This document shows, piece after piece, positions 18,650 to 28,866 of a stretch of DNA of 64,000 nt (positions within the stretch are counted from its first letter, which is position 1; each line of letters opens with the position of its first letter). The notes below the pieces were generated by a model. It ran no database searches and was not told the origin of the DNA. It saw only the letters and a program-made list of their open reading frames with translations. The translations under genes and the position numbers were made by a program. The stretch spans positions 326,501 through 390,500 of the forward strand of contig NZ_CP091913.1 of the NCBI RefSeq assembly GCF_022063185.1. Reading direction: 5' to 3'. The stretch comes from Nostoc sp. UHCC 0870. Its GTDB lineage: Bacteria > Cyanobacteriota > Cyanobacteriia > Cyanobacteriales > Nostocaceae.

Positions 18650-19213
18650 ATGATTCAAACTACTTCATTCCGAGGTCAAGAATCAGAAAAAGTCCCAACT
18701 TTAGAAAAATTAATAGGAGGAGCAAGGGGATTAATACTGAAAACAATTTTCAAACAATGTGGTTTTCCTGTTTCCATTGAAAAAGCAGTCAAATTTTCTC
18801 AATCTCGCACTGTAGAAATAGGAAACTGGGTACGTATTCGTTACAGCACTCAAATTTTAAACCATGTCCATATACACAATCATGTATTTATCGGTAGATA
18901 TTGTGATATTGGCAATCATGTGGTCTTAGAAGAAAATGTTACTTTAGCTGATTATGTTTGTATCTTAGGTGATACTCACGATCATAGTAATTCCGATAAA
19001 CGAGCCGGAAAACTTTATTCACCAGGTCAAAAAGTTATTGGTAAAGGTGCTTGGATTGGTTATCGAGCAATTATTCTGCCTCAAGTGAGATATATAGGTT
19101 GTGGTGCTTTAGTTGGAGCAGGTTCTGTTGTAACTAAGGATGTTCCTGATAATTGTGTAGTAGTTGGAAATCCTGCCAAAATTATCAGTAATCTAATGAA
19201 TGAAATTTTCTGA
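18650..19213 (+). CDS. hexapeptide-repeat acyltransferase
   Basis: A 187-residue left-handed beta-helix protein. Isoleucine/valine-patched hexapeptides run from about residue 55 (VEIGNWVRIRYS) to 180, with LGDTHDHSN carrying the likely catalytic His and the closing block GAWIGYRAIILPQVRYIGCGALVGAGSVVTK marked by GAGSVVTKDVP. It would O-acetylate a sugar, probably using acetyl-CoA. It is 15 bp downstream of a GT4 gene and its stop codon falls near an alternative start of the next gene. Confidence 0.88.
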   Translation: MIQTTSFRGQESEKVPTLEKLIGGARGLILKTIFKQCGFPVSIEKAVKFSQSRTVEIGNWVRIRYSTQILNHVHIHNHVFIGRYCDIGNHVVLEENVTLADYVCILGDTHDHSNSDKRAGKLYSPGQKVIGKGAWIGYRAIILPQVRYIGCGALVGAGSVVTKDVPDNCVVVGNPAKIISNLMNEIF

Positions 19214-19274
19214 AAAAGATTTGATTTTAAAAGATGAGTCTAATTTAAGTAAAAGTAAATTTATTTTAAGCCCA

Positions 19275-20465
19275 ATGAATATTTTAATTATTGGTAAAGA
19301 TCCAACAGTTTTTGAAAATAGTCCATATGTCTTTGGTGATACCCAAAAACGACATCAAAACTATGCCCAAGTTCTACAAGAGCATTGTGGAACGAATAGT
19401 AGCATTCGGATGATTTCTTACACGCCTAGAGACTCCAAGTACCAAGTTCAGCAATTACAACAAGGTTTAACCCTTTACCCAACGCGATCGCTCCATCGAT
19501 CAACCTTTATTATTGATGTTATACGTCTTTTACCATCAGTATTATATAATTGGCAGCCTGATGTAATAACAGTACAAACCCCTTGGGAAGAAGGGATTTT
19601 GGGCTATGTTCTAAGTCGTATATTAGGTGTTCGTTTTTTACTTCAACTTCACTTTGATTTATTTTCTCCAGATTGGCAAAAGGAACATTGGCTCAATAGC
19701 TGGCGGAAATTAATTGCTTCCCAACTAATTCGTCGTGCTGATGGGGTACGCGTTGTTTCAGAGATTCTACAAGACAAAGTTGTAAAATTTTTAAACTTAT
19801 CTGTAAAGCAAGTGTTTGTTGTCCCAGTAGGGGTCAATTTTACTCCGGCTAACAGTCTAGTAGATAAGAACGACTATAAAGCTAAACTAAATCCCAAAAT
19901 TGCAGGTAAACCTGTTGTGCTTTTTGTAGGTCGAATCTGTATAGCCAAAAACTTACCACTTTGGATCGAAGTAGCAAGTCGGATAACCCAGTATTTGCCT
20001 GAGACCCAATTTATCATGGCGGGTGATGGTTTACTCCTCACAGATATACAAACCTTAGTAGCAAAAAAGAAATTAACTGATCAATTTCACTTTCTAGGAA
20101 AAGTTGGTTATGAATCTTTACCAGAAGTATATGCAGCAGCTGATGCTTTCTTATTAACTTCCCACAACGAGGGTTATGGAAGAGTAATTGTAGAGTCTTT
20201 ATTATCAGGAGTACCTGTAGTTTCTACTGCTTGTACAGGGCCAGAAGATTTGATAGTTGATGGTATCAATGGCTTTCTTTTGCCATTGGGAGATGTAACT
20301 GGCTTGTCTAACAAGGTAATTAAATTACTGCAAGATAAACAACAAGCCCAATCTATGGGAAACGTAGGACGTGAGCGGATGCTTGCAATGTTCTCTAATA
20401 CGAGTTTAGCTGAACGCTTAATTGAATGTTGGCTAACGGTAACGCGATCGCCTGTGGAGGTTTAA
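19275..20465 (+). CDS. GT4-family glycosyltransferase
   Basis: About 396 residues from ATG 19275 (MNILIIGKDPTVFEN); an in-frame ATG at 19200 would add 25 polar residues and overlap the previous gene by 14 bp. Donor domain VVLFVGRICIAKNLPLWIEV and E-x7-E motif NEGYGRVIVESLLSGVPVV are clear, as is the acceptor-side DVITVQTPWEEGILGYVL. A locus member acting on the lipid-linked repeat unit. The next gene starts 7 bp after its stop. Confidence 0.9.
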   Translation: MNILIIGKDPTVFENSPYVFGDTQKRHQNYAQVLQEHCGTNSSIRMISYTPRDSKYQVQQLQQGLTLYPTRSLHRSTFIIDVIRLLPSVLYNWQPDVITVQTPWEEGILGYVLSRILGVRFLLQLHFDLFSPDWQKEHWLNSWRKLIASQLIRRADGVRVVSEILQDKVVKFLNLSVKQVFVVPVGVNFTPANSLVDKNDYKAKLNPKIAGKPVVLFVGRICIAKNLPLWIEVASRITQYLPETQFIMAGDGLLLTDIQTLVAKKKLTDQFHFLGKVGYESLPEVYAAADAFLLTSHNEGYGRVIVESLLSGVPVVSTACTGPEDLIVDGINGFLLPLGDVTGLSNKVIKLLQDKQQAQSMGNVGRERMLAMFSNTSLAERLIECWLTVTRSPVEV

Positions 20466-20472
20466 AAGTATC

Positions 20473-21555
20473 ATGCGTCTTTTACTATTTAACCTAGCCA
20501 CAGATATCGATCATCCAATATTAGGTTTTACAAGTAAATGGATAAGTGCATTAGCTGAACGTGTTGAGCATATTGACGTTATTACTATGCAGGCGGGACG
20601 GATTGAAATTCCTGATTCTGTCAATGTCTATTCTCTAGGTAAAGAAAAGGGCTATAGCGAACCCCGTCGGTTAGTAGAGTTTTATCGGCATCTTTTCCAC
20701 ATCTTGCGAAAAGGCAAAATTGATGGGTGCTTTTCTCACATGAATCCACTATTTACTAACTTAGCCGCACCCATCCTTAAAATCAAGGGAATTCCAATAG
20801 TTACTTGGTATGCTCATCCTAGCCTAACTTCTACCTTGAAACTAGCTCACCATCTTTCTGACCGAATGGTAGCCAGTGTAGCAACAGCGTATCCCTACAA
20901 ACTGGACAAGTTAGTTGTAATAGGTCAAGGGATAGATACGAACCTTTTTTGCACTAATCAGCAAAACATAGATAATAAAACACCACTAATTTTATGTGCA
21001 GGTCGAATATCCCCAGTGAAAAACCATTTGACACTATTAAAAGCTACAGCTTTATTACGTCAAAGGTGGAATAGACAATTCAAAGTTTTAATCCTTGGTA
21101 GTATCCCCAATCGTGAAGGTGAGTTGTACTTTCAATCACTTAAAGCAATAACTGAACAACTTGGAATAGGAGACATAGTTGACTTTAAACTTGGTGTACC
21201 AATGCTAGAACTACCACAGTGGTATCAAAGATGCGTGGTACATATTAACCTCACCCCAACTGGTTTCGGAGATAAAGTAGCTTGGGAAGCAATGAGTTGT
21301 GGCAAACCCTGTTTAGTGGCGAATGAGGGGTTTAAAGAAACTTTGGGTCAATATCAGGAAGAACTTCTTTTTAGATATGAAGATGTAGAGGATTTAGTTA
21401 AAAAACTCATGAATATACTAACACTACCTACGCAAGAACAGGAAAATATTGGGTACTACTTACGCAAACAGGTTATTTCTAGACATAGTTTGGATAATCT
21501 TTCCCAAAATATACTTTCATTAATCAAGCAACTAATTGCCTGTAAAGTAAATTAA
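20473..21555 (+). CDS. GT4-like glycosyltransferase with altered E-x7-E motif
   Basis: A 360-residue GT-B protein. LILCAGRISPVKNHLTLLK marks the donor domain. In the usual E-x7-E position the sequence reads TGFGDKVAWEAMSCGKP, so the first Glu is missing while the second remains; similar degenerate motifs occur in active GT4 enzymes that bind other donors. A GGAGG element lies about 12 bp before the ATG, inside the end of the previous gene. Tightly packed in the operon. Confidence 0.86.
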   Translation: MRLLLFNLATDIDHPILGFTSKWISALAERVEHIDVITMQAGRIEIPDSVNVYSLGKEKGYSEPRRLVEFYRHLFHILRKGKIDGCFSHMNPLFTNLAAPILKIKGIPIVTWYAHPSLTSTLKLAHHLSDRMVASVATAYPYKLDKLVVIGQGIDTNLFCTNQQNIDNKTPLILCAGRISPVKNHLTLLKATALLRQRWNRQFKVLILGSIPNREGELYFQSLKAITEQLGIGDIVDFKLGVPMLELPQWYQRCVVHINLTPTGFGDKVAWEAMSCGKPCLVANEGFKETLGQYQEELLFRYEDVEDLVKKLMNILTLPTQEQENIGYYLRKQVISRHSLDNLSQNILSLIKQLIACKVN

Positions 21556-21578
21556 TAAGATTGTTAGAGGATGTTTTT

Positions 21579-22211
21579 ATGTTAACAGGCGGCAAACCCG
21601 AAAAAATATTTGCTAGTTATCTTAATCAAATTACTAATAGTTCTGAAAAAATTTTAGATGTAGGTACTTCTCAACGTTTCGCAAAAGAATTACGCCCATA
21701 TGAATCTTGGTTTAACGGAAAAGAATACATAGCTGCTGGCTATAACCCATCTTCACAATATGGAAAGTATAACTGTGATTGCCATCAAGACATAGAAGCG
21801 ATGACTTTTGAAAAAAATCACTTTGATGGAATCATATGCTTAGAAGTTTTAGAACATGTAGAAAATCCTTTTCAAGCCGTGAATGAGATAAAAAGAGTTC
21901 TTAAAAAGAATGGTATGCTCCTACTTACTGTTCCATTCCTCCTCCAATATCACGGCAAGGGTTCAAGTTCTCAAAGTCATGAAAATTATCCAGATTTTTG
22001 GCGATTTACTCATGAAGGTTTGCAGCAATTATTTAAGGATTTTCAAAAACTTGATGTTGTTCCTCTTGGTGGACCCATTGAATTTCGTTTACGTCAATTT
22101 TATCTTTCTCAGTATCTGAAACTCCACCCTATTAGATGGCTAGTTGATTTGATTGATAAACCAATATTGGGAAAAGCTACAACTCGCCATTTAATATTTG
22201 GAGTAAAGTAA
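21579..22211 (+). CDS. class I SAM-dependent methyltransferase
   Basis: About 210 residues from ATG 21579, which has AGAGGA at a suitable distance; an upstream TTG (21561) is less likely. SAM-binding glycine region KILDVGTSQRF, then the type-11 signature DGIICLEVLEHVENPFQAV, VLKKNGMLLLTVPFLLQYHG. The substrate is probably a sugar or sugar nucleotide of the locus, or the growing chain. It has three other methyltransferases as neighbours. Confidence 0.86.
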   Translation: MLTGGKPEKIFASYLNQITNSSEKILDVGTSQRFAKELRPYESWFNGKEYIAAGYNPSSQYGKYNCDCHQDIEAMTFEKNHFDGIICLEVLEHVENPFQAVNEIKRVLKKNGMLLLTVPFLLQYHGKGSSSQSHENYPDFWRFTHEGLQQLFKDFQKLDVVPLGGPIEFRLRQFYLSQYLKLHPIRWLVDLIDKPILGKATTRHLIFGVK

Positions 22212-22291
22212 ATACAGCAATTAAATCAATGTATTAATTGGATTAAAAAGTAAGTTTTCTTTGAAAATATTGATAAATAAATGGTGGGAAA

Positions 22292-22939
22292 ATGAGTATA
22301 AATGAAAGCAAATTTGAGTTAATCAGAAATCATGTTCATAAAAAAATAACAAATAATTCACAAAGAAGGCTTTCACTCTTAGATGTGGGGTGTAGAGATT
22401 GTAAGTTAAAGAAATATATTGGTGATGTAGTAGATTACAAAGGTGTAGACCTTTTTCAAAATTCCGAGGGTACTGTAGATTTTGTATTAAATGTAGAAGA
22501 TGGTTTACCTATAGCAGATAAAACTTATGATTTTGTCGTTGCTTTAGATTTAGTAGAACATTTAAATAACGTGCAGGAGTCTTTACATGAGTTGCTTAGA
22601 GTATCTCGCCGCCATTTAATTATAATGTTGCCTAACATGGCTTACGCTCCCTTAAGAAAGGAATTCTTAATTAAAGGAACATTTAGTGACTTAACAGATA
22701 AGTACGACTTAACTTATGGATCTGCTCATAAGGGAGTAGATAGACATCGCTGGTTAACAGTAATTCCTCAAACAGATAATTATATTAAAGAATTTGCTGT
22801 TAACAATAATTTACATCTAGATATTGTATGGTTTACTGGTTCTCAAAAAAGAGTTTTTTTTGAAACCATATCAAAATTGTTGAATTTGTCCCCTTCATGG
22901 TGGGCAACAGCTTCACTTTACGTTTTGACTAAACCTTGA
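22292..22939 (+). CDS. class I SAM-dependent methyltransferase
   Basis: A 215-residue type-11 methyltransferase: LLDVGCRDCKLKKYIG (SAM site), YKGVDLFQNSEG, then FVVALDLVEHLNNVQESLHE and RHLIIMLPNM. An added C-terminal segment contains KGVDRHRWLTVIPQ. Distinctly AT-rich, as are the genes to its right. Likely modifies the polysaccharide unit. Confidence 0.86.
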   Translation: MSINESKFELIRNHVHKKITNNSQRRLSLLDVGCRDCKLKKYIGDVVDYKGVDLFQNSEGTVDFVLNVEDGLPIADKTYDFVVALDLVEHLNNVQESLHELLRVSRRHLIIMLPNMAYAPLRKEFLIKGTFSDLTDKYDLTYGSAHKGVDRHRWLTVIPQTDNYIKEFAVNNNLHLDIVWFTGSQKRVFFETISKLLNLSPSWWATASLYVLTKP

Positions 22940-22949
22940 GGATTTACTT

Positions 22950-23609
22950 ATGCAAGAACAATTTAGATTAGAGTATATGAAAATAATCAAACAAGCTTAT
23001 AAAGATACCTTCATTTTTGATTTTGTTCAAAACTTGCGAGGTAAGCAGCAACTACAAACTTGGAAAAAATCCGGAACTCCATCAAAAATACCTCATTTCG
23101 TTAAGGAACAGACGGTACTAAATTTTGCTCATAAGTTCTCAATCCAGGTATTGATTGAAACAGGAACTTTTAAAGGAGATATGATATCTGCCTGTAGAAA
23201 TAAGTTCTCTAAAATTTACTCAATAGAGTTGGATCAGTCGTTATATAACCAAGCAAAATTAAGGTTTAAGAAATTCAAACATATATATTTATCTCAGGGA
23301 GATAGTGGTGTGGTTCTTCCACAACTTATGAAAGAAATCAATGAACCTTGCCTATTTTGGCTTGACGGTCATTACTCTGGAGGAATTACAGCAAGAGGTG
23401 ATATCGACACGCCTATTTCGGCAGAGCTGAATTGCATTTTAAATCATCAAGTTTCTAATCATCTCGTACTCATTGATGATGCACATGAGTTTACTGGTCA
23501 AAACGGATATCCCAAAGTAGAAGATTTAAAGTCTTTTATTAACCAGAATTATCCTAATCTGAAAATAGAGGTTAGCAATAATATTATTCGCATTTATCCT
23601 CGAAGTTAA
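22950..23609 (+). CDS. SAM methyltransferase-like protein
   Basis: A 219-residue protein with VLIETGTFKGDMISACRN (SAM-site-like), IYSIELDQSLYNQAK, LSQGDSGVVLPQLM, the conserved block FWLDGHYSGGITARGDIDTP and VLIDDAHEF. This resembles the sugar methyltransferases of the TylF/FkbM neighbourhood with an acidic, metal-binding-like pocket. It follows the previous gene by 10 bp. Substrate unknown. Confidence 0.8.
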   Translation: MQEQFRLEYMKIIKQAYKDTFIFDFVQNLRGKQQLQTWKKSGTPSKIPHFVKEQTVLNFAHKFSIQVLIETGTFKGDMISACRNKFSKIYSIELDQSLYNQAKLRFKKFKHIYLSQGDSGVVLPQLMKEINEPCLFWLDGHYSGGITARGDIDTPISAELNCILNHQVSNHLVLIDDAHEFTGQNGYPKVEDLKSFINQNYPNLKIEVSNNIIRIYPRS

Positions 23610-23759
23610 AATGTTTTAAAATTTATAATAATCAGAATCATAAACTTAAATAGAACCCAATTTATGATGCTTGATTACAATGTTTAAATAACATATCAAT
23701 AACAGCCAAAATAACAACAGTCCACCAAAATAAAATGCTGATTTTTAGCTATTTACTTC

Positions 23760-25073
23760 ATGAAACAATTATTGCTTAATAAGAGAATTAAAAGTGCATT
23801 TTTTCTATCTATTATAAGTTATTTGGCTTTAGGAATTGGTTTTATAACACAGGCTTTTGCTGCCCGTATTCTCGGAGTACAAGATTACGGAATAGTATCA
23901 TTAGCTCTTGCTTATCCTTCTATACTTTTCTCCATAACCAGTCCAAAATCGGTATCAGTATTAACGAGATATATTGCTAAGTATCGTGCAGAAAATAAGA
24001 GAAATTTAATATTAATTACTTGTCTTCTAGGTTATACATTAGATTTAGTTACTTCATTGATAGCCGTAATAATTATTTTATTGACAAGTCAATATATTTC
24101 AGCAAATTTTTACAGAACAATAGAGGTAACTAGTTTAACTAATATATACAGCCTATCACTTCCCTTGCTTGCAATTACTAGCACCAGTACAGCTATAATC
24201 AACGGATATGAAAAGTACAGTAGTTTAGGATGGTTTCAACTTCTGGAAAAGCTTTCTATGCCATTATGTTTTTTGTTTATTTTACCAATTATTAAATCTA
24301 ACTCACTGAGTTTTATTTGTGCATATGCAGCAGCAAACTATTTTTATGGATTAATATGCTTAGTATTTACGATATACATTTTATATAAAAATGGGTTGCT
24401 TAAAAATATTGTTAGTGTTGTTACACAATTATCATTTAAAAATGAACTAAGAAAACTAGCCTATGAATTAGCAAGCTCTTATACATGGAATTTTATTTTG
24501 GTAACGATCACTGGTTTTATATCTCAATTACCTGTCATAATTCTTGGATCATTAGGAACTCCCAAAGATGCAGGCTTTTACAAACTTGGTTCAATGATTG
24601 CAGTTGCAGCAAGCTATCCAAAAGTAGCGATGGGTAGAATTTTATTGCCAAAGCTTTCTGTAGAGGCTAGCAATTTGACTTGGATTCAGATGTTGCAAAA
24701 TTTGAAGAGATGGACACTCAATTTAGGTATTCCGATAAGTTTAATCATACTAATTTTATCTATGCTAATATATCCTGCTATTAAAACCTTTTATGGTTCA
24801 CAATATATCTCATCAATACTAGGTATTCAGATACTTATTGTTGCTTCAGCATTTCTAACAACTTTCTTTTGGTTAGAACCATTTTATTACGCTTATGCTA
24901 AGTATAAGTTATTTACCAATTTACATTTTGCATACTTTTTTGTTTTTTGTTCTTCTAGTTTTATATTAACCTTAGCATTTGGGTTTACTGGTATGTGTTT
25001 TGCAGATTTATTATCAAAACTATTTTTAATTTCATTACTACTTGGTTATTCACGTAAATGCCTAGTTAACTAA
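23760..25073 (+). CDS. wzx: Wzx-type oligosaccharide flippase
   Basis: A 437-residue very hydrophobic protein with about 12 membrane segments, starting after a basic MKQLLLNKRIKS. The motif ITQAFAARILGVQDYGIVSL near the first helix pair is the typical start of polysaccharide-export flippases of the MATE/MVF superfamily. It would move lipid-linked repeat units across the plasma membrane. It sits centrally in the locus, before another GT4 and the polymerase. Very AT-rich. Confidence 0.9.
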   Translation: MKQLLLNKRIKSAFFLSIISYLALGIGFITQAFAARILGVQDYGIVSLALAYPSILFSITSPKSVSVLTRYIAKYRAENKRNLILITCLLGYTLDLVTSLIAVIIILLTSQYISANFYRTIEVTSLTNIYSLSLPLLAITSTSTAIINGYEKYSSLGWFQLLEKLSMPLCFLFILPIIKSNSLSFICAYAAANYFYGLICLVFTIYILYKNGLLKNIVSVVTQLSFKNELRKLAYELASSYTWNFILVTITGFISQLPVIILGSLGTPKDAGFYKLGSMIAVAASYPKVAMGRILLPKLSVEASNLTWIQMLQNLKRWTLNLGIPISLIILILSMLIYPAIKTFYGSQYISSILGIQILIVASAFLTTFFWLEPFYYAYAKYKLFTNLHFAYFFVFCSSSFILTLAFGFTGMCFADLLSKLFLISLLLGYSRKCLVN

Positions 25074-25102
25074 AATAATGAGCAATAAAAATTAATATTT
25101 TT

Positions 25103-26194
25103 ATGAAAATAAATATTTTAATGTCCAGTTATGTAAAAAATCCTGGTGGTAGCCATAGAGTTGCATATGAATATGCTAACTACTTAGCTACTACTTCCCA
25201 TCAAGTAAAATTAATTTATCCAGAAAAGTTATCTAGATTTGCTAGTAATAAATCATATTTTAGTTTTTGGAAACGCTCAATTCACAAAATTCAAAGAACC
25301 ATATCAGGTAATGAGATAAACTGGTTTAAATTCAACAGTAATGTAGAAAAACTCTTTGTACCAGATTTAACTCAAAATTATATTCCTGATGCTGATATAG
25401 TTATTGCAACTGCCTGGCAAGTTGCAGAATATATGGGAGAGTATAGTGAAGCGAAAGGAATCAAAATGTATATTATTCATCATGATGAATCACTTAGTGG
25501 ATATCCAATTGAAAGAGTTAGGGAAACTTGGCATCTACCAGTTAACAAAGTAGCCGTTTCACGTTGGACATATGAATCTATACAGCAAGCAACAAAAGAA
25601 AGTATTACATATATTCCAAACGGCATTAATCATAATTTATATAGAATAATTGAACCTATTGAGAATCGGGATTTATGCGTTTGTATGGCATATTCTCCGA
25701 GAGCAATAAAAGATGCCAAAACTGGACTCAAGGCACTTTCTATTGCTAAAGAACGCTTTCCAAAACTCTCTGCTAAATTATTTGGGGTTTTTCCAAAAGA
25801 TTCCTCAATACCAGATTGGGCTGTATATTACCGTAATCGTCCTGATAGTTTTCTTGTGAAAGAAATTTACAATCGAAGTGCAATATTTATTTGTTCCAGT
25901 ATTTATGAAGGGTTTGGTCTACCTGTAGCAGAGGCAATGGGATGCGGATGTGCGGTAGTGACAACTGACTGTGGAGGTATCACAGACTTTGCTTTACATA
26001 ATAAGACAGCCTTAATTTCTCCAGCCAAAAATGCGACAACTCTGGCGGAAAATCTTTGTTTTCTTTTGGAAGATGCTGAATTGAGAATTAAATTAGCATA
26101 TACCGCAAAAGATAATATAAAAAATTTTAGCTGGGATAGTAGTTGTAAACAGTTGGAAATACTCATCCATAATTCGATGGAGGGAAATAAATGA
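25103..26194 (+). CDS. GT4-family glycosyltransferase
   Basis: A 363-residue GT4 enzyme: NPGGSHRVAYEYANYLA near the N-terminus, KVAVSRWTYESIQQ and ITYIPNGINHNLY in the hinge, and the E-x7-E motif YEGFGLPVAEAMGCGCAVVT. The stop overlaps the start of the polymerase gene by 4 bp (ATGA), showing translational coupling. Its acceptor is unknown. Confidence 0.92.
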   Translation: MKINILMSSYVKNPGGSHRVAYEYANYLATTSHQVKLIYPEKLSRFASNKSYFSFWKRSIHKIQRTISGNEINWFKFNSNVEKLFVPDLTQNYIPDADIVIATAWQVAEYMGEYSEAKGIKMYIIHHDESLSGYPIERVRETWHLPVNKVAVSRWTYESIQQATKESITYIPNGINHNLYRIIEPIENRDLCVCMAYSPRAIKDAKTGLKALSIAKERFPKLSAKLFGVFPKDSSIPDWAVYYRNRPDSFLVKEIYNRSAIFICSSIYEGFGLPVAEAMGCGCAVVTTDCGGITDFALHNKTALISPAKNATTLAENLCFLLEDAELRIKLAYTAKDNIKNFSWDSSCKQLEILIHNSMEGNK

Positions 26195-27618
26195 ATTCTT
26201 TTCTCCTCTTCCTTACATCTTTAATATTAGTAATGGGATATGGTTATATAGCTATAGGCCTTAAACAAGAAGTAATAGGTGTTAACCAATCAATTCAGCT
26301 TTATATAATAATTGTATTGTCACTTATAAATATTTGCTTGGTTATTATTAAATGCGTAAAAAAATATCAAGATATATTTAATCCACTGCTTTTATTTGTA
26401 ACTTCAGTGCTGATTCGTGCAATCCTACCTACTCTATTACTGCTAGTTTTTCCCCCACCGGAATATCTCGCTTGGATGAATATTTCTAACAACCAGTGGT
26501 TACTAGGTGGAGTACTTGCAATTTTAGCAATTATGAGTTTTATACTTGGGTGGCTAATTACGCCTAAATATTCAATTCAGTCTGCTTCAAAATTGGCAAA
26601 TTGGTTAGCAAAATATTTCTCAAATGATCGTACACATATTGCATCTGCTGTAATTACAACCTTGTTAGGTATTCTTTTGATGCTTCTTTTTTATGCAACT
26701 ACTGGAAGCTCTGGATTAGCAGAAATAATTCAAAGTGGCTCTTTAAGAGCAACGAATGAAAGAGAAAGTGGTACTTATAGATTTGCTTATTTAGCAATTG
26801 GAATTCTATATTGCTCTGGTACATTTTTATGTGCTGCTTTGTTGAAAGATAAAAGTAGGCCTGCTTGGCGTGGCTTCAGACCATGTTTAATTGCTACATT
26901 ACTCTTGCTACCAACAGGCGGTAGAATTGTTTCTCTAAATCCGCTTATTTTTGGATTGACTGCTTTTTGGTATATTAGATTAATTAATAGAAGATTAAAT
27001 TTTAAAAAGCTTATAATATTATTATTGTCATTAATTCTATTTCTAAATTATTCTTTTTTCTTAATCAATTATAGAACAGGCTTAGGAATAAGTTATGCGT
27101 TAAGCCAATTTGATTGGTCAAATTTTATTAGCTATTTTGAAAGTTTTTTTTGGGCAGATGTCGCAACTCTTCCTGTATATGCGCTTAGTGCAACTCATAT
27201 ACCAGGAGCAATGGAGGGTAGTACTTATCCCCTGATTTTGGGTACTCTTTTGAAGTTTTTCTTTCAGCTTAGTGGAGAAGTACCTGGTGTTTTTCTGATA
27301 CAAGATTTTTTTCCCTTAGGAAATAGAGTTTGGGGACCTCATACTGGTATCTTTGTAGACCTTTATCTTAACACAGGAATTATTTTTGCAATAATGGGCT
27401 GTGCCATTTTAGGTTTAACTTTAAGAGTAATATATGAAGGATTTAGTAATTTCTTTAACACCCCAATTATTGTAACAATTTATGCTTTAGTTGCTTGGAG
27501 TTTTTATTGGATATTCTTTGAATCAATCATGAGTTCTACAGATAATATATATAGAATTATTATTGTTTTTTTAATGCAATATTCTATATTTATTTTATTG
27601 CCAAAATACAAACAATAA
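26191..27618 (+). CDS. wzy: Wzy-like oligosaccharide repeat-unit polymerase
   Basis: A 475-residue integral membrane protein with about 11-12 hydrophobic segments and a larger soluble loop in the C-terminal half (about residues 300-390, with YALSATHIPGAMEGSTYP and VWGPHTGIFVDLYL). Sequence conservation in Wzy is weak, so the call leans on topology, on the loop, and on context between a GT4 and other GT genes with wzx and wzc present. A different membrane polymerase or ligase remains possible. Confidence 0.8.
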   Translation: MNSFLLFLTSLILVMGYGYIAIGLKQEVIGVNQSIQLYIIIVLSLINICLVIIKCVKKYQDIFNPLLLFVTSVLIRAILPTLLLLVFPPPEYLAWMNISNNQWLLGGVLAILAIMSFILGWLITPKYSIQSASKLANWLAKYFSNDRTHIASAVITTLLGILLMLLFYATTGSSGLAEIIQSGSLRATNERESGTYRFAYLAIGILYCSGTFLCAALLKDKSRPAWRGFRPCLIATLLLLPTGGRIVSLNPLIFGLTAFWYIRLINRRLNFKKLIILLLSLILFLNYSFFLINYRTGLGISYALSQFDWSNFISYFESFFWADVATLPVYALSATHIPGAMEGSTYPLILGTLLKFFFQLSGEVPGVFLIQDFFPLGNRVWGPHTGIFVDLYLNTGIIFAIMGCAILGLTLRVIYEGFSNFFNTPIIVTIYALVAWSFYWIFFESIMSSTDNIYRIIIVFLMQYSIFILLPKYKQ

Positions 27619-27664
27619 TTAACTAAAAATATTAACTTAATTATGCACTACATTATTTGTTTTT

Positions 27665-28780
27665 ATGAATATACTTCATGTAATTACCTCACTCGTTAGA
27701 GGAGGCGCAGAAAATCATCTTGTTACCTTAGCTATAGAACAAGCAAAGCAGAAAATCTCGGTAACTATTGCCTACTTGAAGAGTAAACCATACTGGCTAG
27801 AAACCTTGGATAAAAATCATGTCCGTGTGGTTTCTCTAGGTATGCGTTATTATGGTGATTTTCAGCCAATTATAAAGCTTCGTTCATTAATTAATGATTT
27901 ACAACCAGATATCATTCATGCACATTTACCTCCTGGAGAAATATATACACGAATTGCTCTACTGGGAACATCTTCCAAAAAGCTACCATTGATTATCTCC
28001 AAACACAATGAAGGACATTTTTATAATGGTTTTGGTCATCGTTATATTGGCTCATTGGTTGCTAAAAGATCCAACCACATCATAGCGATTTCTAATGCTG
28101 TAAAAACAAATCAATGTATTAATTATTTAGATTATCCTTCAGAAAAAGTTAAAACAATTTATTATGGAATAGATCCTACACCTTATCAAAATATCTGTGA
28201 TGAGAAGATAAAAAAAATTCGGTCGCTTTGGTCTGTAACTGATGAAACCTATCTCATAGGTACAGTAGCCAGACTTGTACCTCAAAAGTGTTTGCATAAT
28301 TTATTAGAGGGATTTAGTCTTTATTTACAGACTGCCACAAAACCTACAAAATTAGTTGTCGTTGGTGTTGGTGCGTTAGAAGCTGATTTAAAAAACCAAG
28401 CTATTGAGTTAGGTATTCAGGAAAAGGTTATATGGGCTGGGTTTCGAGAAGATATTACTGTAGTTATGAATGCCTTAGATGTATTTGCACTGACTTCAAT
28501 CTATGAAGGGCTTGGTTTAGTATTATTAGAAGCAATGTCAGCAGGTAAACCTGTGGTTGCTAGTAATATCAGTGCAATTCCAGAAGTGGTTATTAATGGG
28601 ACTACAGGGATTTTATTCACTCCTAAAAACTCTGTTGGATTAGCTGAAGCTTTTAAATATTTAGAAAATGAAAAAATCCGTTTACACCTTGGAGATAGAG
28701 GAAGGGAGAGAGTAAAAATAAACTTTACTTTAGATAAGATGATCGATAAAACACTAGCTGTTTATAATGCTTGTATTTAA
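27665..28780 (+). CDS. GT4-family glycosyltransferase
   Basis: A 371-residue GT4 with ILHVITSLVRGGAENHLVTLA at the N-terminus, the usual start of capsule GT4s, PDIIHAHLPPGEIYTRIA, GTVARLVPQKCLHNLLEG in the donor domain, and E-x7-E in YEGLGLVLLEAMSAGKPVVA. It is closest in look to the last GT4 of the locus at 29680. Confidence 0.93.
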   Translation: MNILHVITSLVRGGAENHLVTLAIEQAKQKISVTIAYLKSKPYWLETLDKNHVRVVSLGMRYYGDFQPIIKLRSLINDLQPDIIHAHLPPGEIYTRIALLGTSSKKLPLIISKHNEGHFYNGFGHRYIGSLVAKRSNHIIAISNAVKTNQCINYLDYPSEKVKTIYYGIDPTPYQNICDEKIKKIRSLWSVTDETYLIGTVARLVPQKCLHNLLEGFSLYLQTATKPTKLVVVGVGALEADLKNQAIELGIQEKVIWAGFREDITVVMNALDVFALTSIYEGLGLVLLEAMSAGKPVVASNISAIPEVVINGTTGILFTPKNSVGLAEAFKYLENEKIRLHLGDRGRERVKINFTLDKMIDKTLAVYNACI

Positions 28781-28866
28781 TGGATACTAATGTATAGTAT
28801 GTTGACTAATAAACATATGACTATTCTCGTGTTAAATGTAAACTTTCATGAATCCGGTTCAAAATT